Shown one piece after another: positions 34,785 to 43,325 of a stretch of 64,000 nucleotides of DNA. The notes below the pieces were generated by a model. That model was given only the letters and a program-made list of their open reading frames with translations, searched no databases and was not told where the DNA came from. How positions within the stretch are numbered: the stretch's first letter is position 1; each line of letters starts with the position of its first letter. Source of the DNA: Armatimonadota bacterium (GTDB lineage Bacteria; Armatimonadota; Zipacnadia; JAUWAU01); assembly GCA_030601885.1 (NCBI GenBank), contig JAUWAU010000007.1, positions 124,001 to 188,000 of the forward strand. Direction: 5' to 3'. The translations under genes and the position numbers were made by a program.

Positions 34785-36395
34785 CTACCCCTCCACGCGG
34801 CCCGGAGGGGCTCGCACTTCAAAGCCGAGCGCAGCACCCGGGCCTCTTTCGCCAACGAAGAACGCTTCGCCTCGATACTCGGGATTCGCAACGTAGTTGT
34901 TTTCCGCGTCTATGAAGTACTTGGGCACCGCGTTCTCAGCAATCGGCATGCAGGTAAGCCAATCAATGGTGCCGACGTTTTGGAGAACGTTTGGGTAGGT
35001 TAGCGCGCGGGGCGGCTGCATCCGCCATCGCGGAAGATCCAGCCCCCGAATGTTGAAGAACTCCTGCTGCTGAGGAACACCGTCGAAGGGTAGGTCAAGA
35101 GTGTAAGTGATGCGCTGGCACACACTTGCCTTGGGGTACAGGAAGCCCACTCCCGCGACAATCAAGGCCAGTGCACATACGTGCTCCAGCCATCGGCGTC
35201 GTAGTCTGCGCAACAGCCAGAAGAACTGTCCCGGTCCCACTCCGATCGACAGGATGATCTCAAAGGCGCAGTGCTTGTAGGGATCCACTATGGCGCTGAA
35301 GATCGGTAAGCTGGCCAGCAGTTTGAAAAGGTCAAATGGCGCCGTGTCGGCAAACGTGAGCCAACTGAATAGCCCGAGCGTGATGACCCATGGCAGCGCC
35401 CTCTTCCAGAAGCAGCAGGCGGCCACCCCGAACAGGAGCATCGGGAGCCATCCGACGGTCACGTAGCCGGCGTGGTCACCAATGCCAGACGCAATAACCA
35501 GAAGCTGCTGCCATTCGAGGCCAAAGACGCCCTCGCGACCTTCGTGGGAGTACACCTCGGTATGGCTCAGTCCCCCCTTGCCGCTCATGAACTCCAGCAC
35601 CGGGAGAATCCGCACCATTCCGACGAAGAACGTCACGCCGAGAGTGAGCACGAGGACCTTCAACGCGCGACCACCAAAAAGCCTCGTGGCCGGCGCCTCG
35701 GGAGTCAAGCTCCTGGACATGGGCAGCGCGTCCAAGAGGCACACGACTCCCAGGCAGAGCATGGCCACGAAGAAGGTCTGTTTGCCGTCCGAAAGCATCG
35801 TGTAAAACACGAAGGGCAACAACAGAAGAGCACCCATTCGTCCGCGGCAGGATAATGCGATCAGGAGCATGCACAATGGTAAGTACGCCGGACAGACTTC
35901 GTTGAGATTGCCGCTCTCCATGCGACCCGGGATGAAGAGGCTCGTGCCGACCATCAGCCCCGAGAACAGCGCACCCCATCGGGTGTACTCAAGGACGTAG
36001 CGCGCGAGCGCGTACGTCCCGAATCCGCTGGCGAGCGCTCCGAGAAAGGCGATGAGCTTGGGGCCGACCGCGGCGCCGAACAGCACGGACAGCAGCACAA
36101 GAGGATTCAGAGCTGGATCTTCCGGCTCCCCGAGTGTGGGAAAACCGCCGCCAAACCAGTGAGATCGCAGTGGGAAGGAGTGATGTTCTACGAGGCTCTT
36201 CCTGACCGCCTCGTGCCGAGCAGCGTGCAGAAAGAAGTCATCGATTGGATTCACCCTACGACCTGAGGTCAGGGCGGGAAGCCACATCAGGACGATGACG
36301 AGCGCGATGACGCCGAATGCGAGAAGGTCCAGCCGCCTATCACGACCGGAGGCTCGATGACGCTTGGGGAAATCCGCAACACCAGCGACGCCCAC
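34785..36395 (-). CDS. YfhO-like large polytopic membrane protein
   Basis: About 536 residues from a GTG at 36395 with GGGAGG in front; the frame stays open to a TTG at 36443. After a basic N-terminus come about 12 membrane segments ('LDLLAFGVIALVIVLMWLPA', 'LIAFLGALASGFGTYALARY', 'LVLTLGVTFFVGMVRILPVL'). A soluble C-terminal part (about 430-536) follows. The early loop 'VNPIDDFFLHAARHEAVRKS' with an Asp pair is typical of GT-C-like proteins. It forms an operon with GT39-like copy 2. Probably part of surface glycan assembly; donor and acceptor are unknown. Confidence 0.65.
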   Translation of the reverse strand: MGVAGVADFPKRHRASGRDRRLDLLAFGVIALVIVLMWLPALTSGRRVNPIDDFFLHAARHEAVRKSLVEHHSFPLRSHWFGGGFPTLGEPEDPALNPLVLLSVLFGAAVGPKLIAFLGALASGFGTYALARYVLEYTRWGALFSGLMVGTSLFIPGRMESGNLNEVCPAYLPLCMLLIALSCRGRMGALLLLPFVFYTMLSDGKQTFFVAMLCLGVVCLLDALPMSRSLTPEAPATRLFGGRALKVLVLTLGVTFFVGMVRILPVLEFMSGKGGLSHTEVYSHEGREGVFGLEWQQLLVIASGIGDHAGYVTVGWLPMLLFGVAACCFWKRALPWVITLGLFSWLTFADTAPFDLFKLLASLPIFSAIVDPYKHCAFEIILSIGVGPGQFFWLLRRLRRRWLEHVCALALIVAGVGFLYPKASVCQRITYTLDLPFDGVPQQQEFFNIRGLDLPRWRMQPPRALTYPNVLQNVGTIDWLTCMPIAENAVPKYFIDAENNYVANPEYRGEAFFVGERGPGAALGFEVRAPPGRVEG

Positions 36396-36443
36396 TGCCA
36401 CCCCTCCCAGCAACCAATCACTCAACCTGATCCGTGGACTCAA

Positions 36444-36826
36444 CGATGGCTCTATACACCGCGACCAGCCATCAGGCCCACAGCCACGCAGTCCTCACAC
36501 AACCATGCACAGCAAGGCAAGTGGGAACAGATTTGGGGCTCGCCCCGCACGTCCGAGCGCAAGCAGCAGCTCGACAACGGCTCACTACATCTACAACGTG
36601 GAATCCAACTACGGGGGAACAGATTTGCGGCCTACGTGACGACTGATGCCTCAATCGGCAACTCGACGACAGCTACATCTCCACTATATCTCAAGGGACT
36701 GCCACTTCTAGTAAGCCAGTAATAGTATATCACGCCACGCGAGAGATGGCAACCCCTCTTTCGATCGCCAATCCTTCCGCAGAGCAAGATCCCATCGCCT
36801 GGTTTCACCAAGCGGCCCCGCAGTTG
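36444..36826. other. Intergenic region, lower G+C, with a 13-bp direct repeat
   Basis: No gene. GGGAACAGATTTG occurs at 36523-36535 and again at 36615-36627. The A+T content is higher than the surroundings, especially near 36700-36740, as for a promoter region of the divergent membrane-protein operon. No palindrome of note. Confidence 0.4.
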
Positions 36827-38014
36827 CTAGCGCACCTGCTTCCAGGCATCAATGAAAGCGGTCACGTTTCGCCGCGCCTGCTCATCGTCCGCGCGCACGT
36901 TGTCAACCGGCGATAGGATGAAGCCGCCCCCAGCCCCGAGGGCCTCGATGGCCTCCCGCACGGCCGAGCGAACTTCCTCCTCTGTGCCGCGCTCGATGGT
37001 GATGAACCCGTTGACGCCGCCCCACACGCACATGCGCCCGCCCAGTGTCGCATTCGTCAGGGACAGATCGGTCCCTACGCCCTGCACGGGATCTATGCCG
37101 ATGAGCACGTCAATGCCCACGTCGAGGAGCATGTCCAGGAGCGGCATCATGCCGGTGGTGAGAATGTAGCCGAACTTTGCGCCGGCCTGGTGCGCAAGCT
37201 CCACCTCGCTTTTCAGGGATGGGACGATGAAGCGGCGGTACATGGGCGGGGAGAAGAAGTCGGCTCCCTCGTACCAGCCGCGGCGCACAAACAGGTCCAC
37301 CCCGGCGTCCAGCACCACCTCCATGCGGCGGCGGTTCCACCGCGCAATCAGCCCCAGCAGCTCCTCGATGAACTCCGGGCGTTCGATGGCGCTGAGCATC
37401 GCGTTCTCGAATCCACACAGCCACCCCAGAGCATCTGCGCCGACTCCCCAGCCCCCCTCCACGAGTACGCCGCGCTCATCGGCGAAGCGCCTGGCCTCTC
37501 GCGCCTGCTGGTGGAGCGCATCGACATCCTCGGCCGCCGGTTCGGTGAGCAAGTACTCCAGCGCGGCCAGGTGCTCCATCTCGCTCACGGGAAACGTGCG
37601 CGCCCGGGGGCAGATGTAATCGTCGAACAGCGGCACGTGCCCCCCATACGGCCAGTCGTCGGTTTCATTCACGGCCGTGCTGAGCGTGCCGGCGGGGGTA
37701 TGGTACTGTTTGTGCAGCACCGGATAGCGCTCCCCGGGGAGCACCTCACGCCACGTGCGCGTCTGGACCCCGTCGGCGAAGCGGGCCGGGAGTCCCCGCA
37801 GATCGCCGTAGTCGATCTTGGCCTTGGGCGAGATCAGCGGCAGGCGCACCACCGCATCGAGGCCCATCTCCAACTGCCGGTCAACGAGCTCCCACTCATC
37901 GGCACACTGGCTTCGCAGCGCCGCAAAGATCATGAAGCACGCCGGGACGTAGTCGGGCTCGCGACACTCCAGCGCCGCGAGCATCCGCTCGCGAGAGCTC
38001 ATAGGCGAGGTCAT
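36827..38014 (-). CDS. Uroporphyrinogen-decarboxylase-family protein (methyltransferase-like)
   Basis: 395 residues from the ATG at 38014 with GGAGG in front. UroD-like (beta/alpha)8 barrel: 'MSSRERMLAALECREPDYVP', 'YICPRARTFPVSEMEHLAAL', 'GVDLFVRRGWYEGADFFSPP', 'RRFIVPSLKSEVELAHQAGA', 'GIDVLIGIDPVQGVGTDLSL', 'CVWGGVNGFITIERGTEEEV', and 'GGGFILSPVDNVRADDEQAR'. It belongs to the non-haem branch of the family, common in saccharolytic uncultured bacteria, where true function is mostly unknown; relatives include cobalamin-dependent methyltransferases. The classic haem-pathway N-terminus is absent. Divergent from the Tat-exported Gfo/Idh gene. Confidence 0.8.
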   Translation of the reverse strand: MTSPMSSRERMLAALECREPDYVPACFMIFAALRSQCADEWELVDRQLEMGLDAVVRLPLISPKAKIDYGDLRGLPARFADGVQTRTWREVLPGERYPVLHKQYHTPAGTLSTAVNETDDWPYGGHVPLFDDYICPRARTFPVSEMEHLAALEYLLTEPAAEDVDALHQQAREARRFADERGVLVEGGWGVGADALGWLCGFENAMLSAIERPEFIEELLGLIARWNRRRMEVVLDAGVDLFVRRGWYEGADFFSPPMYRRFIVPSLKSEVELAHQAGAKFGYILTTGMMPLLDMLLDVGIDVLIGIDPVQGVGTDLSLTNATLGGRMCVWGGVNGFITIERGTEEEVRSAVREAIEALGAGGGFILSPVDNVRADDEQARRNVTAFIDAWKQVR

Positions 38015-38327
38015 GATGGGCCTCCGTCCGTGTCCCTGCAGGGGGGGGTGGCGAGCCGTTCGTCGCGCCGCCTTCTTCGCGGCCACCGCTTGGCCGCTCA
38101 CCGCAAGAGCAGCGCACCGAAAGCCCGCTCCAACATGCGACACGAGCCTCGAGCCCAAGCTTCAACCAGCAAGGGGCGCCCACCTTCCCGATCGGCCGCC
38201 GGTCCCTCCGCGCGCCATGAGGAGGCTTCCGCGAACCCGACGGAGAAGCTGGCAGTGCATGGGCCTCATGCGTTTAGCAGAGGCAAAAAGCGAAGCCGGA
38301 GGGGCACACAGAAAGGGGATGTATGAC

Positions 38328-39650
38328 ATGCAAGACGGCGTTTCGCGGCGTGAGTTTCTCAAACAGTCATCTACAGCAGCCGTGGCGGCCGGTCTCGGGC
38401 TCTCGGCAGCGAATCCGGCCAGAAGCCAAACAGTGTCGGCGAACGAGAAGATCGTCCTCGGCTTCATTGGCGTCGCCGGGCGAGGGCGGCGGGTCATGGA
38501 GGCGTTCAAGCAGTACCCGGACGTGGAGATCGCCGCCATCTGCGACGTCTATCGACCGCATCTGGAGCAGGGAATCGAGCTGGCCGGCGGCAAGGCCAAG
38601 GGCTATCACGATTTCCGCGTGCTGCTGGCGCAGAAGGACCTCGACGCCGTCGTGATCACCACTCCGCCGCACTGGCACGCGCTCATGTTCATCTACGCCT
38701 GCCAGGCGGGCAAGGACGTGTATTGCGAGAAGCCTATGTGCCGCTACCCGGCCGAGGCGCGGGCGATGGTGAAGGCGGCCCGCGAGAACAACCGCGTCAC
38801 CCAGATCGGCACGCAGATCCACGCCGGAAGCAACTATCGTCGCGTGGTCGAGATCGTACGCTCGGGAGTGCTCGGCAAGATCAGTTGCGTCCGCAACATC
38901 CTGACGCTGAACGAGGCGCCCGACGGCATCGGCAAGGAGGCGAACACCAGCCCGCCCGAGGATCTCGACTGGGATATGTGGCTGGGGCCCGCCCCAAGGG
39001 TGCCCTTCAACTGGCAGCGGTTCAAGAGCGGCCACCACCGGTACTTCGCCGATTACTCAGGAAGCTGGCTGCGGGAGATGGGACCGCACATCGTGGACCT
39101 GCCCTTCTGGGCCCTCCAACTGGGGCCGCCCAAGTCTGCGCAGGCCATCGGCGGCAAGTTCGTCACCGACGACATCAGTGAGATCCCCGACACGATGGAC
39201 GTGCTGTGGGAGTTCCCCGGCTTGAACATGACGTGGATGAACACCTGCGCCAATAGCTACAACTTCGGCTACGGCCAGGCACCGAATCGAGGCCGACGCC
39301 TGCGGATCATCTTCCAGGGTCTGAACGCGACCCTCGTGTCCGATTACGGCACGCACGAGATAATCTCCGAGGGCAAGGCCATGGAGGGAGTCGAGCTGCC
39401 GGAGCCGCCAGAGGAGGAGCCGACCGGCCACCAGCGCGAGTTCCTCGATTCCATCAAGTCCCGCTGGCAGCCAAGCTGCAACGTGGAGTATCACTATCCC
39501 ATCGCCATTGCCCTCTGCCTCGGCCAGATCGCGCTCGAGAAGGGGCGAAAGCTCGAGTGGGATGACGACAAAGGGCGCGTCATACATCACCCCCACGGCG
39601 CCGCCATCGTCAAGCCCAAGTACCGCAAGCCATGGAAGCTGCCCGTGTGA
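38328..39650 (+). CDS. Tat-exported Gfo/Idh/MocA family oxidoreductase
   Basis: 440 residues from the ATG at 38328, which sits 9 nt after AAAGGGG (an ATG at 38319 touches that site). Tat signal 'SRREFLKQSSTAAVAAGLGL' at residues 6-25. Rossmann domain 'GFIGVAGRGRRVMEAF'; 'DAVVITTPPHWHALMFIYAC'; EKP motif in 'DVYCEKPMCRYPAEAR'; the C-terminal 'WLREMGPHIVDLPFW' carries the Gxx-H-D site. Exported cofactor-bound members oxidise glycosides at C3 and work with DUF1080 hydrolases; both occur in this window, so that role is plausible. Next gene: a Tat-exported TIM barrel. Confidence 0.86.
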   Translation: MQDGVSRREFLKQSSTAAVAAGLGLSAANPARSQTVSANEKIVLGFIGVAGRGRRVMEAFKQYPDVEIAAICDVYRPHLEQGIELAGGKAKGYHDFRVLLAQKDLDAVVITTPPHWHALMFIYACQAGKDVYCEKPMCRYPAEARAMVKAARENNRVTQIGTQIHAGSNYRRVVEIVRSGVLGKISCVRNILTLNEAPDGIGKEANTSPPEDLDWDMWLGPAPRVPFNWQRFKSGHHRYFADYSGSWLREMGPHIVDLPFWALQLGPPKSAQAIGGKFVTDDISEIPDTMDVLWEFPGLNMTWMNTCANSYNFGYGQAPNRGRRLRIIFQGLNATLVSDYGTHEIISEGKAMEGVELPEPPEEEPTGHQREFLDSIKSRWQPSCNVEYHYPIAIALCLGQIALEKGRKLEWDDDKGRVIHHPHGAAIVKPKYRKPWKLPV

Positions 39651-39651
39651 G

Positions 39652-39709
39652 TGGCACGGGTTGCTGGCCAACCCGTGCCGGCGGCGCACGGGTAGCGAGC
39701 TACCCGTGC
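39652..39709. repeat. Two adjacent REP hairpins
   Basis: Hairpin 1: GGCACGGGTTG (39653-39663) with CAACCCGTGCC (39669-39679). Hairpin 2: GCACGGGTAG (39686-39695) with CTACCCGTGC (39700-39709). Both sit between two co-directional genes and would form stem-loops in the transcript. A third copy is at 40690-40716. Confidence 0.7.
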
Positions 39710-39744
39710 CACACGTGGACAGACAACTGCAACAGGGAGTAGCA

Positions 39745-40623
39745 ATGATGAATAGGCGCAACTTCGTGAAGACCTCAGTCGCGGGCGCCGTTGGGCTCGC
39801 GGCCGTAGCAGCGGACCGATCGCGTCCGGCAGCGCAGCAATTACGCTTTCCGCCGCTGAAGAAGGCGGTGCAGTACCGTATGCTGCCCAAGGAGCTGAGC
39901 GTCGAGGACAGGCTGAAGCTGGCGCGAGATGTCGGCTTTGCGGGCATTGAGGTGCCGCGGATGACTGATCCCAAGGCCGTCGGCGAGATGCGCGCTGCGG
40001 CCGACCGCATCGGCGTCCGCATCCACTCGATGTCCTACGGCTGGGCCCGGTTCACGGGCGATGATCCGGAGGCGGTGAAGCAGGAGCAGCAGAGGGTGCG
40101 CGACGCGCTGCAGGCCTGCAAGGCGCTCGGCATCGACGCCATGCTGCTCGTGCCGGGTCGAGTCACGCCCGAGATCCGCTACGCCGACGCCTACGAGCGC
40201 TCGCAGCGCAACATCAAGCCCCTCCTGGCCGATGCCGAACGGATCGGCATCGTCATCGCCGTCGAGAACGTGTGGAACAGCTTCCTGCTCAGCCCGCTGG
40301 AGTTTGCGCGGTACGTGGACGAGTTCAACAGCCCCTGGCTCCAGGCCTACTTCGATGTCGGCAACGTCGTCTACATCGGCTGGCCGCAGGACTGGATCCG
40401 CACCCTCGGCAAGCGCATCCGCAAGATCCACCTCAAGGACTTCAACCGCCGGGAGCACGCCTGGAAGCCGCTTCGCGAGGGCGATGTGGACTGGCCGGAG
40501 GTGCGCCGGGCGCTCGGAGAGGTGGGCTACGACGGGTGGGTGACGCCGGAGTTGAAAGGCGGCGACGAGGCATACCTGCGCGACGTGAGCGAGCGAGTGG
40601 ACAAGATCATCGCGGGGGAGTGA
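39745..40623 (+). CDS. Tat-exported xylose-isomerase-like TIM-barrel protein
   Basis: 292 residues, ATG at 39745 after CAGGGAG. Tat-type signal 'MMNRRNFVKTSVAGAVGLAA' (RRNFVK). The barrel carries 'ARDVGFAGIEVPRM', 'LGIDAMLLVPGRVTPEIRYA', 'ERIGIVIAVENVWNSFLLSP' (metal-ligand Glu), 'LQAYFDVGNVVYIG' (Asp), 'IRKIHLKDFNR' (His/Asp) and 'GYDGWVTPELKGGDEAYL' (Glu). Such exported isomerase/epimerase-like proteins usually neighbour exported Gfo/Idh enzymes, as here, and some act as 3-keto-glycoside lyases/hydrolases. That activity is an inference. Confidence 0.82.
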   Translation: MMNRRNFVKTSVAGAVGLAAVAADRSRPAAQQLRFPPLKKAVQYRMLPKELSVEDRLKLARDVGFAGIEVPRMTDPKAVGEMRAAADRIGVRIHSMSYGWARFTGDDPEAVKQEQQRVRDALQACKALGIDAMLLVPGRVTPEIRYADAYERSQRNIKPLLADAERIGIVIAVENVWNSFLLSPLEFARYVDEFNSPWLQAYFDVGNVVYIGWPQDWIRTLGKRIRKIHLKDFNRREHAWKPLREGDVDWPEVRRALGEVGYDGWVTPELKGGDEAYLRDVSERVDKIIAGE

Positions 40624-40689
40624 TGGCCAGGGCGGCGCCACCGCAGTTATCAGTTATTGGTCGTTAGTCAACAGTCAACATCTTCCGTG

Positions 40690-40716
40690 TGGCACGGGTT
40701 GCTCGTCAACCCGTGC
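40690..40716. repeat. REP hairpin, same family as 39652-39679
   Basis: GCACGGGTTG (40692-40701) pairs with CAACCCGTGC (40707-40716). It lies about 40 bp before the start of the DUF4838 gene. Confidence 0.65.
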
Positions 40717-40758
40717 GTCCTCGCGCCACGACTGGCGCCCTCTGGGAGGCAATCACCC

Positions 40759-43251
40759 ATGCTGCGACGATGTCTATCGCTGATGGCCACTTGCTCGGCA
40801 ATCGCCTTGGCCGCCAGAGGTGCTCACGGCGACCTCCTACTCGTCCAGAACGGCCAGCCGCGATCCATCATCGTCACACCGGCCGAACCCAATGACGTCG
40901 TGCAGCTCGCCGCCGAAGAGCTCCAGTACCACCTCCGGAAGATGTCAGGCGCGGCGATACTTATCGTCGCCGACGGTCAGCCCGTCGCAGAGGGCCTCGT
41001 CCGCATCTACGTCGGCCCGAGCGTGGCCACGAGAAGCCTCGGCATCGACGAGACGAAGCTGCCCTCGGAGGGCATCGTCGTGAAGGCGGTAGCCGGCGCA
41101 CTGGTCCTGCTGGGCGACGACAGGCCTCTGTCTCCCAACAAAGAGCCCGACCCGTTCGACGAAAACTGCCGCACGGGGACGCTCTTTGCCGTGTACGACC
41201 TGCTCCAAGACCATCTCGGCGTCCGCTGGCTCTGGCCCGGCGAAGGCGGCGAGGTGATTCCGAAGCGCCGCACCGTCGAAGTGCCCGACCTGGACATTGA
41301 GGAAGCCCCGCGACTGCTGAAGCGCCAGATGCGCAACCCGTTTCGAGAGAGCTACTTCGAGCGGGACATCCTCCCGGCAGCACCCGACGCCGACCGGGAG
41401 GCGTTCCTCAAGAAGGGCCGCGAGCAGTTCATCTGGGGACGTCGCATGAGGCTGGGACGCAACACCGTGCTGCGCTTCGGCCATGCGTTTACCCGCTGGT
41501 GGGAGCGCTATGGCGAGGAGCACCCGGAGTACTTCGGGCTCACCAGCGACCACGCGGACGGCTCCCAGTCGCGCACGCCGCCCACCGCCGGCCCCGATAG
41601 GTTGAAGATGTGCGTCTCGCAGCCGAAGCTGTGGGAGCAGCTCGTCGCCAACTGGCAGGAAGAGCGCGAGCGCAACGCCGACCATCCCGAGGTCGCCCGG
41701 ACGCTCAATGCCTGCGAGAACGACGGGAGCCAGGGCTTCTGCGAGTGCGAGGCCTGCGCCGCCTGGGACGTCCCCGGACGGATGATCGAGACGAGCAGCG
41801 GTCCCAAACTGTGCCTCTCGGATCGGTACGTGCGCTTCTGGAACGAACTGGCCAAACGCATGCGCGAGATCGACCCGAACTCGTACGTCTGCGGCTACGC
41901 CTACTCCCGCTACCGAATGCCCCCGGAGAAGACGAAGGTGCTGCCGGGCGTGCTGCTCGGCTACGTCGGCGATCCTGGCTATCCCTCCGAGCCGGGCGCG
42001 CGCGACGCTTTCCGCGCGCAGTGGCAGGCGTGGGGCGATGCCGGGGCGGAGTTGCTGTACCGGCCGAACGTGCTGCACAGCGACACGGCAATCCCGAAGG
42101 CAACACCGGTGGCGATGGCCCAAGACCTGCAGTTCTTCATCGAGAACGGCTGCAAAGGCACCGACTACGACTCGCTCCTCGGCTACTGGTCCACCGCCGG
42201 CCCGAACTACTACGTCGTCGCCCGTATACAGTGGGACACGGAGGCCGATCCGGCCCACCTCGCGGACGAGTATTACAGCGCCTTCGGTCCGGCCGAGGCG
42301 AAGGTGCGCGAGTACTTCGCCTACTGGGCGAAGCTGGCGGAGCGCTTCTGGGGCAAGCGCGACCGCGTCCTGGAGCTGGGCTATGGCAGCGGCAGCCGCG
42401 GCCGCATCCGCATCCTGCCGGAGATCTACCGCGAGGAGGACTTCGCCAAAGGCTTCCGCATCCTGGACGAGGCGGAGAACGCCGCCGGCAACGACGCACC
42501 GGTCAGGGCGCGCGTCGAGTTCCTGCGCAAGGGGCTCGAGCACGGCCTGCTGACTTGGCGGGCGATCCGCGACACCGAGGCGATGAAGGCCGGCGACGCG
42601 GACGTGGAGACGCTGCAAAAGCTCGCCAAGAACGTGGGCGCGCTGCTGGCCATGCGCAAGCAGATCGAGGCGACGCACATCACCAACCCCGTCGGCTGGA
42701 CCGCGCGGGAGATCAGTCGGGGCGACCTCAGCGGCATTCGCATCGTGGGCGCCGTGGCCGGCAGGGAGCCCATCGCGCTGCTGCCGCGCGGGTGGAAGCT
42801 GCGCTGGGACCCGGCGGACGTCGGCGTGCGCGACGGCTGGTGGAAGGCTGATGCGAGCCTCAAGGACTGGCTCAACGCCCGCACCGACCGGCCGTGGGAG
42901 CAAGATCCGGTGGGGCGGGAGTGGAAGCAGAAGCACGGCGAGGACTACGACGGCGTGGCGTGGTACCGGACGAGCTTCCGCGTCGATCCGAAGCATGAGC
43001 GCCGCCGCATCATCCTGTTCTTCAATGCCGTTGACGGCGATGCCGACATCTGGCTCAACGGCGAGAAGGCAGGCGCGCACCCGCTGGTCGAGCCGGACGA
43101 CTGGAAGGTGCCGTTCGAGATCGACCTGACCGGCAAGCTCCGTTACGGCGAGGGGTCCGCCGGCGTCAACCAGCTCGCCGTGCGCGTCAACGCCGAAGTC
43201 GGCATGGGCGGCATCTACAAGCGCGTCTGGCTGGTGACGGAGCCCTTATAG
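40759..43251 (+). CDS. Secreted DUF4838 protein with C-terminal GH2-like sugar-binding domain
   Basis: 830 residues, GGGAGG before the ATG at 40759. Signal peptide 1-22 ('SLMATCSAIALAARGAHG'). Residues 25-130 form an alpha-glucuronidase N-terminal-like domain ('AAEELQYHLRKMSGAAILIV'). Residues about 190-560 are the DUF4838 barrel ('NACENDGSQGFCECEACAAW', 'RYVRFWNELAKRMREIDPNS', 'GTDYDSLLGYWSTAGPNYYV'). Residues about 680-830 are a GH2-type jelly roll ('GVAWYRTSFRVDPKHERRRI', 'DADIWLNGEKAGAHP'). DUF4838 proteins resemble GH20/GH67-class hydrolases; the substrate is unknown. Part of the saccharolytic block. Confidence 0.85.
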   Translation: MLRRCLSLMATCSAIALAARGAHGDLLLVQNGQPRSIIVTPAEPNDVVQLAAEELQYHLRKMSGAAILIVADGQPVAEGLVRIYVGPSVATRSLGIDETKLPSEGIVVKAVAGALVLLGDDRPLSPNKEPDPFDENCRTGTLFAVYDLLQDHLGVRWLWPGEGGEVIPKRRTVEVPDLDIEEAPRLLKRQMRNPFRESYFERDILPAAPDADREAFLKKGREQFIWGRRMRLGRNTVLRFGHAFTRWWERYGEEHPEYFGLTSDHADGSQSRTPPTAGPDRLKMCVSQPKLWEQLVANWQEERERNADHPEVARTLNACENDGSQGFCECEACAAWDVPGRMIETSSGPKLCLSDRYVRFWNELAKRMREIDPNSYVCGYAYSRYRMPPEKTKVLPGVLLGYVGDPGYPSEPGARDAFRAQWQAWGDAGAELLYRPNVLHSDTAIPKATPVAMAQDLQFFIENGCKGTDYDSLLGYWSTAGPNYYVVARIQWDTEADPAHLADEYYSAFGPAEAKVREYFAYWAKLAERFWGKRDRVLELGYGSGSRGRIRILPEIYREEDFAKGFRILDEAENAAGNDAPVRARVEFLRKGLEHGLLTWRAIRDTEAMKAGDADVETLQKLAKNVGALLAMRKQIEATHITNPVGWTAREISRGDLSGIRIVGAVAGREPIALLPRGWKLRWDPADVGVRDGWWKADASLKDWLNARTDRPWEQDPVGREWKQKHGEDYDGVAWYRTSFRVDPKHERRRIILFFNAVDGDADIWLNGEKAGAHPLVEPDDWKVPFEIDLTGKLRYGEGSAGVNQLAVRVNAEVGMGGIYKRVWLVTEPL

Positions 43252-43289
43252 CGCGCCGGCGCGGCAATGCCGCCCCCACGTTGGTGTGG

Positions 43290-43310
43290 CCACGGGCTGG
43301 CAGCCCGTGG
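43290..43310. repeat. Short palindrome between convergent genes
   Basis: CCACGGGCT (43290-43298) and AGCCCGTGG (43302-43310), with a three-base loop, lie between the stops of two convergent genes. It is of the REP type and could also end transcription, but no U-tract follows. Confidence 0.5.
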
Positions 43311-43325
43311 CGCCGTTGGTCTCAC

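Noticed and set aside
39651..39666. TGGCAC-GGG-TTGCT resembling a sigma-54 promoter
   Set aside because: The spacing is 3 rather than 5 bases, and the sequence is one arm of a REP hairpin repeated at 40690-40716.
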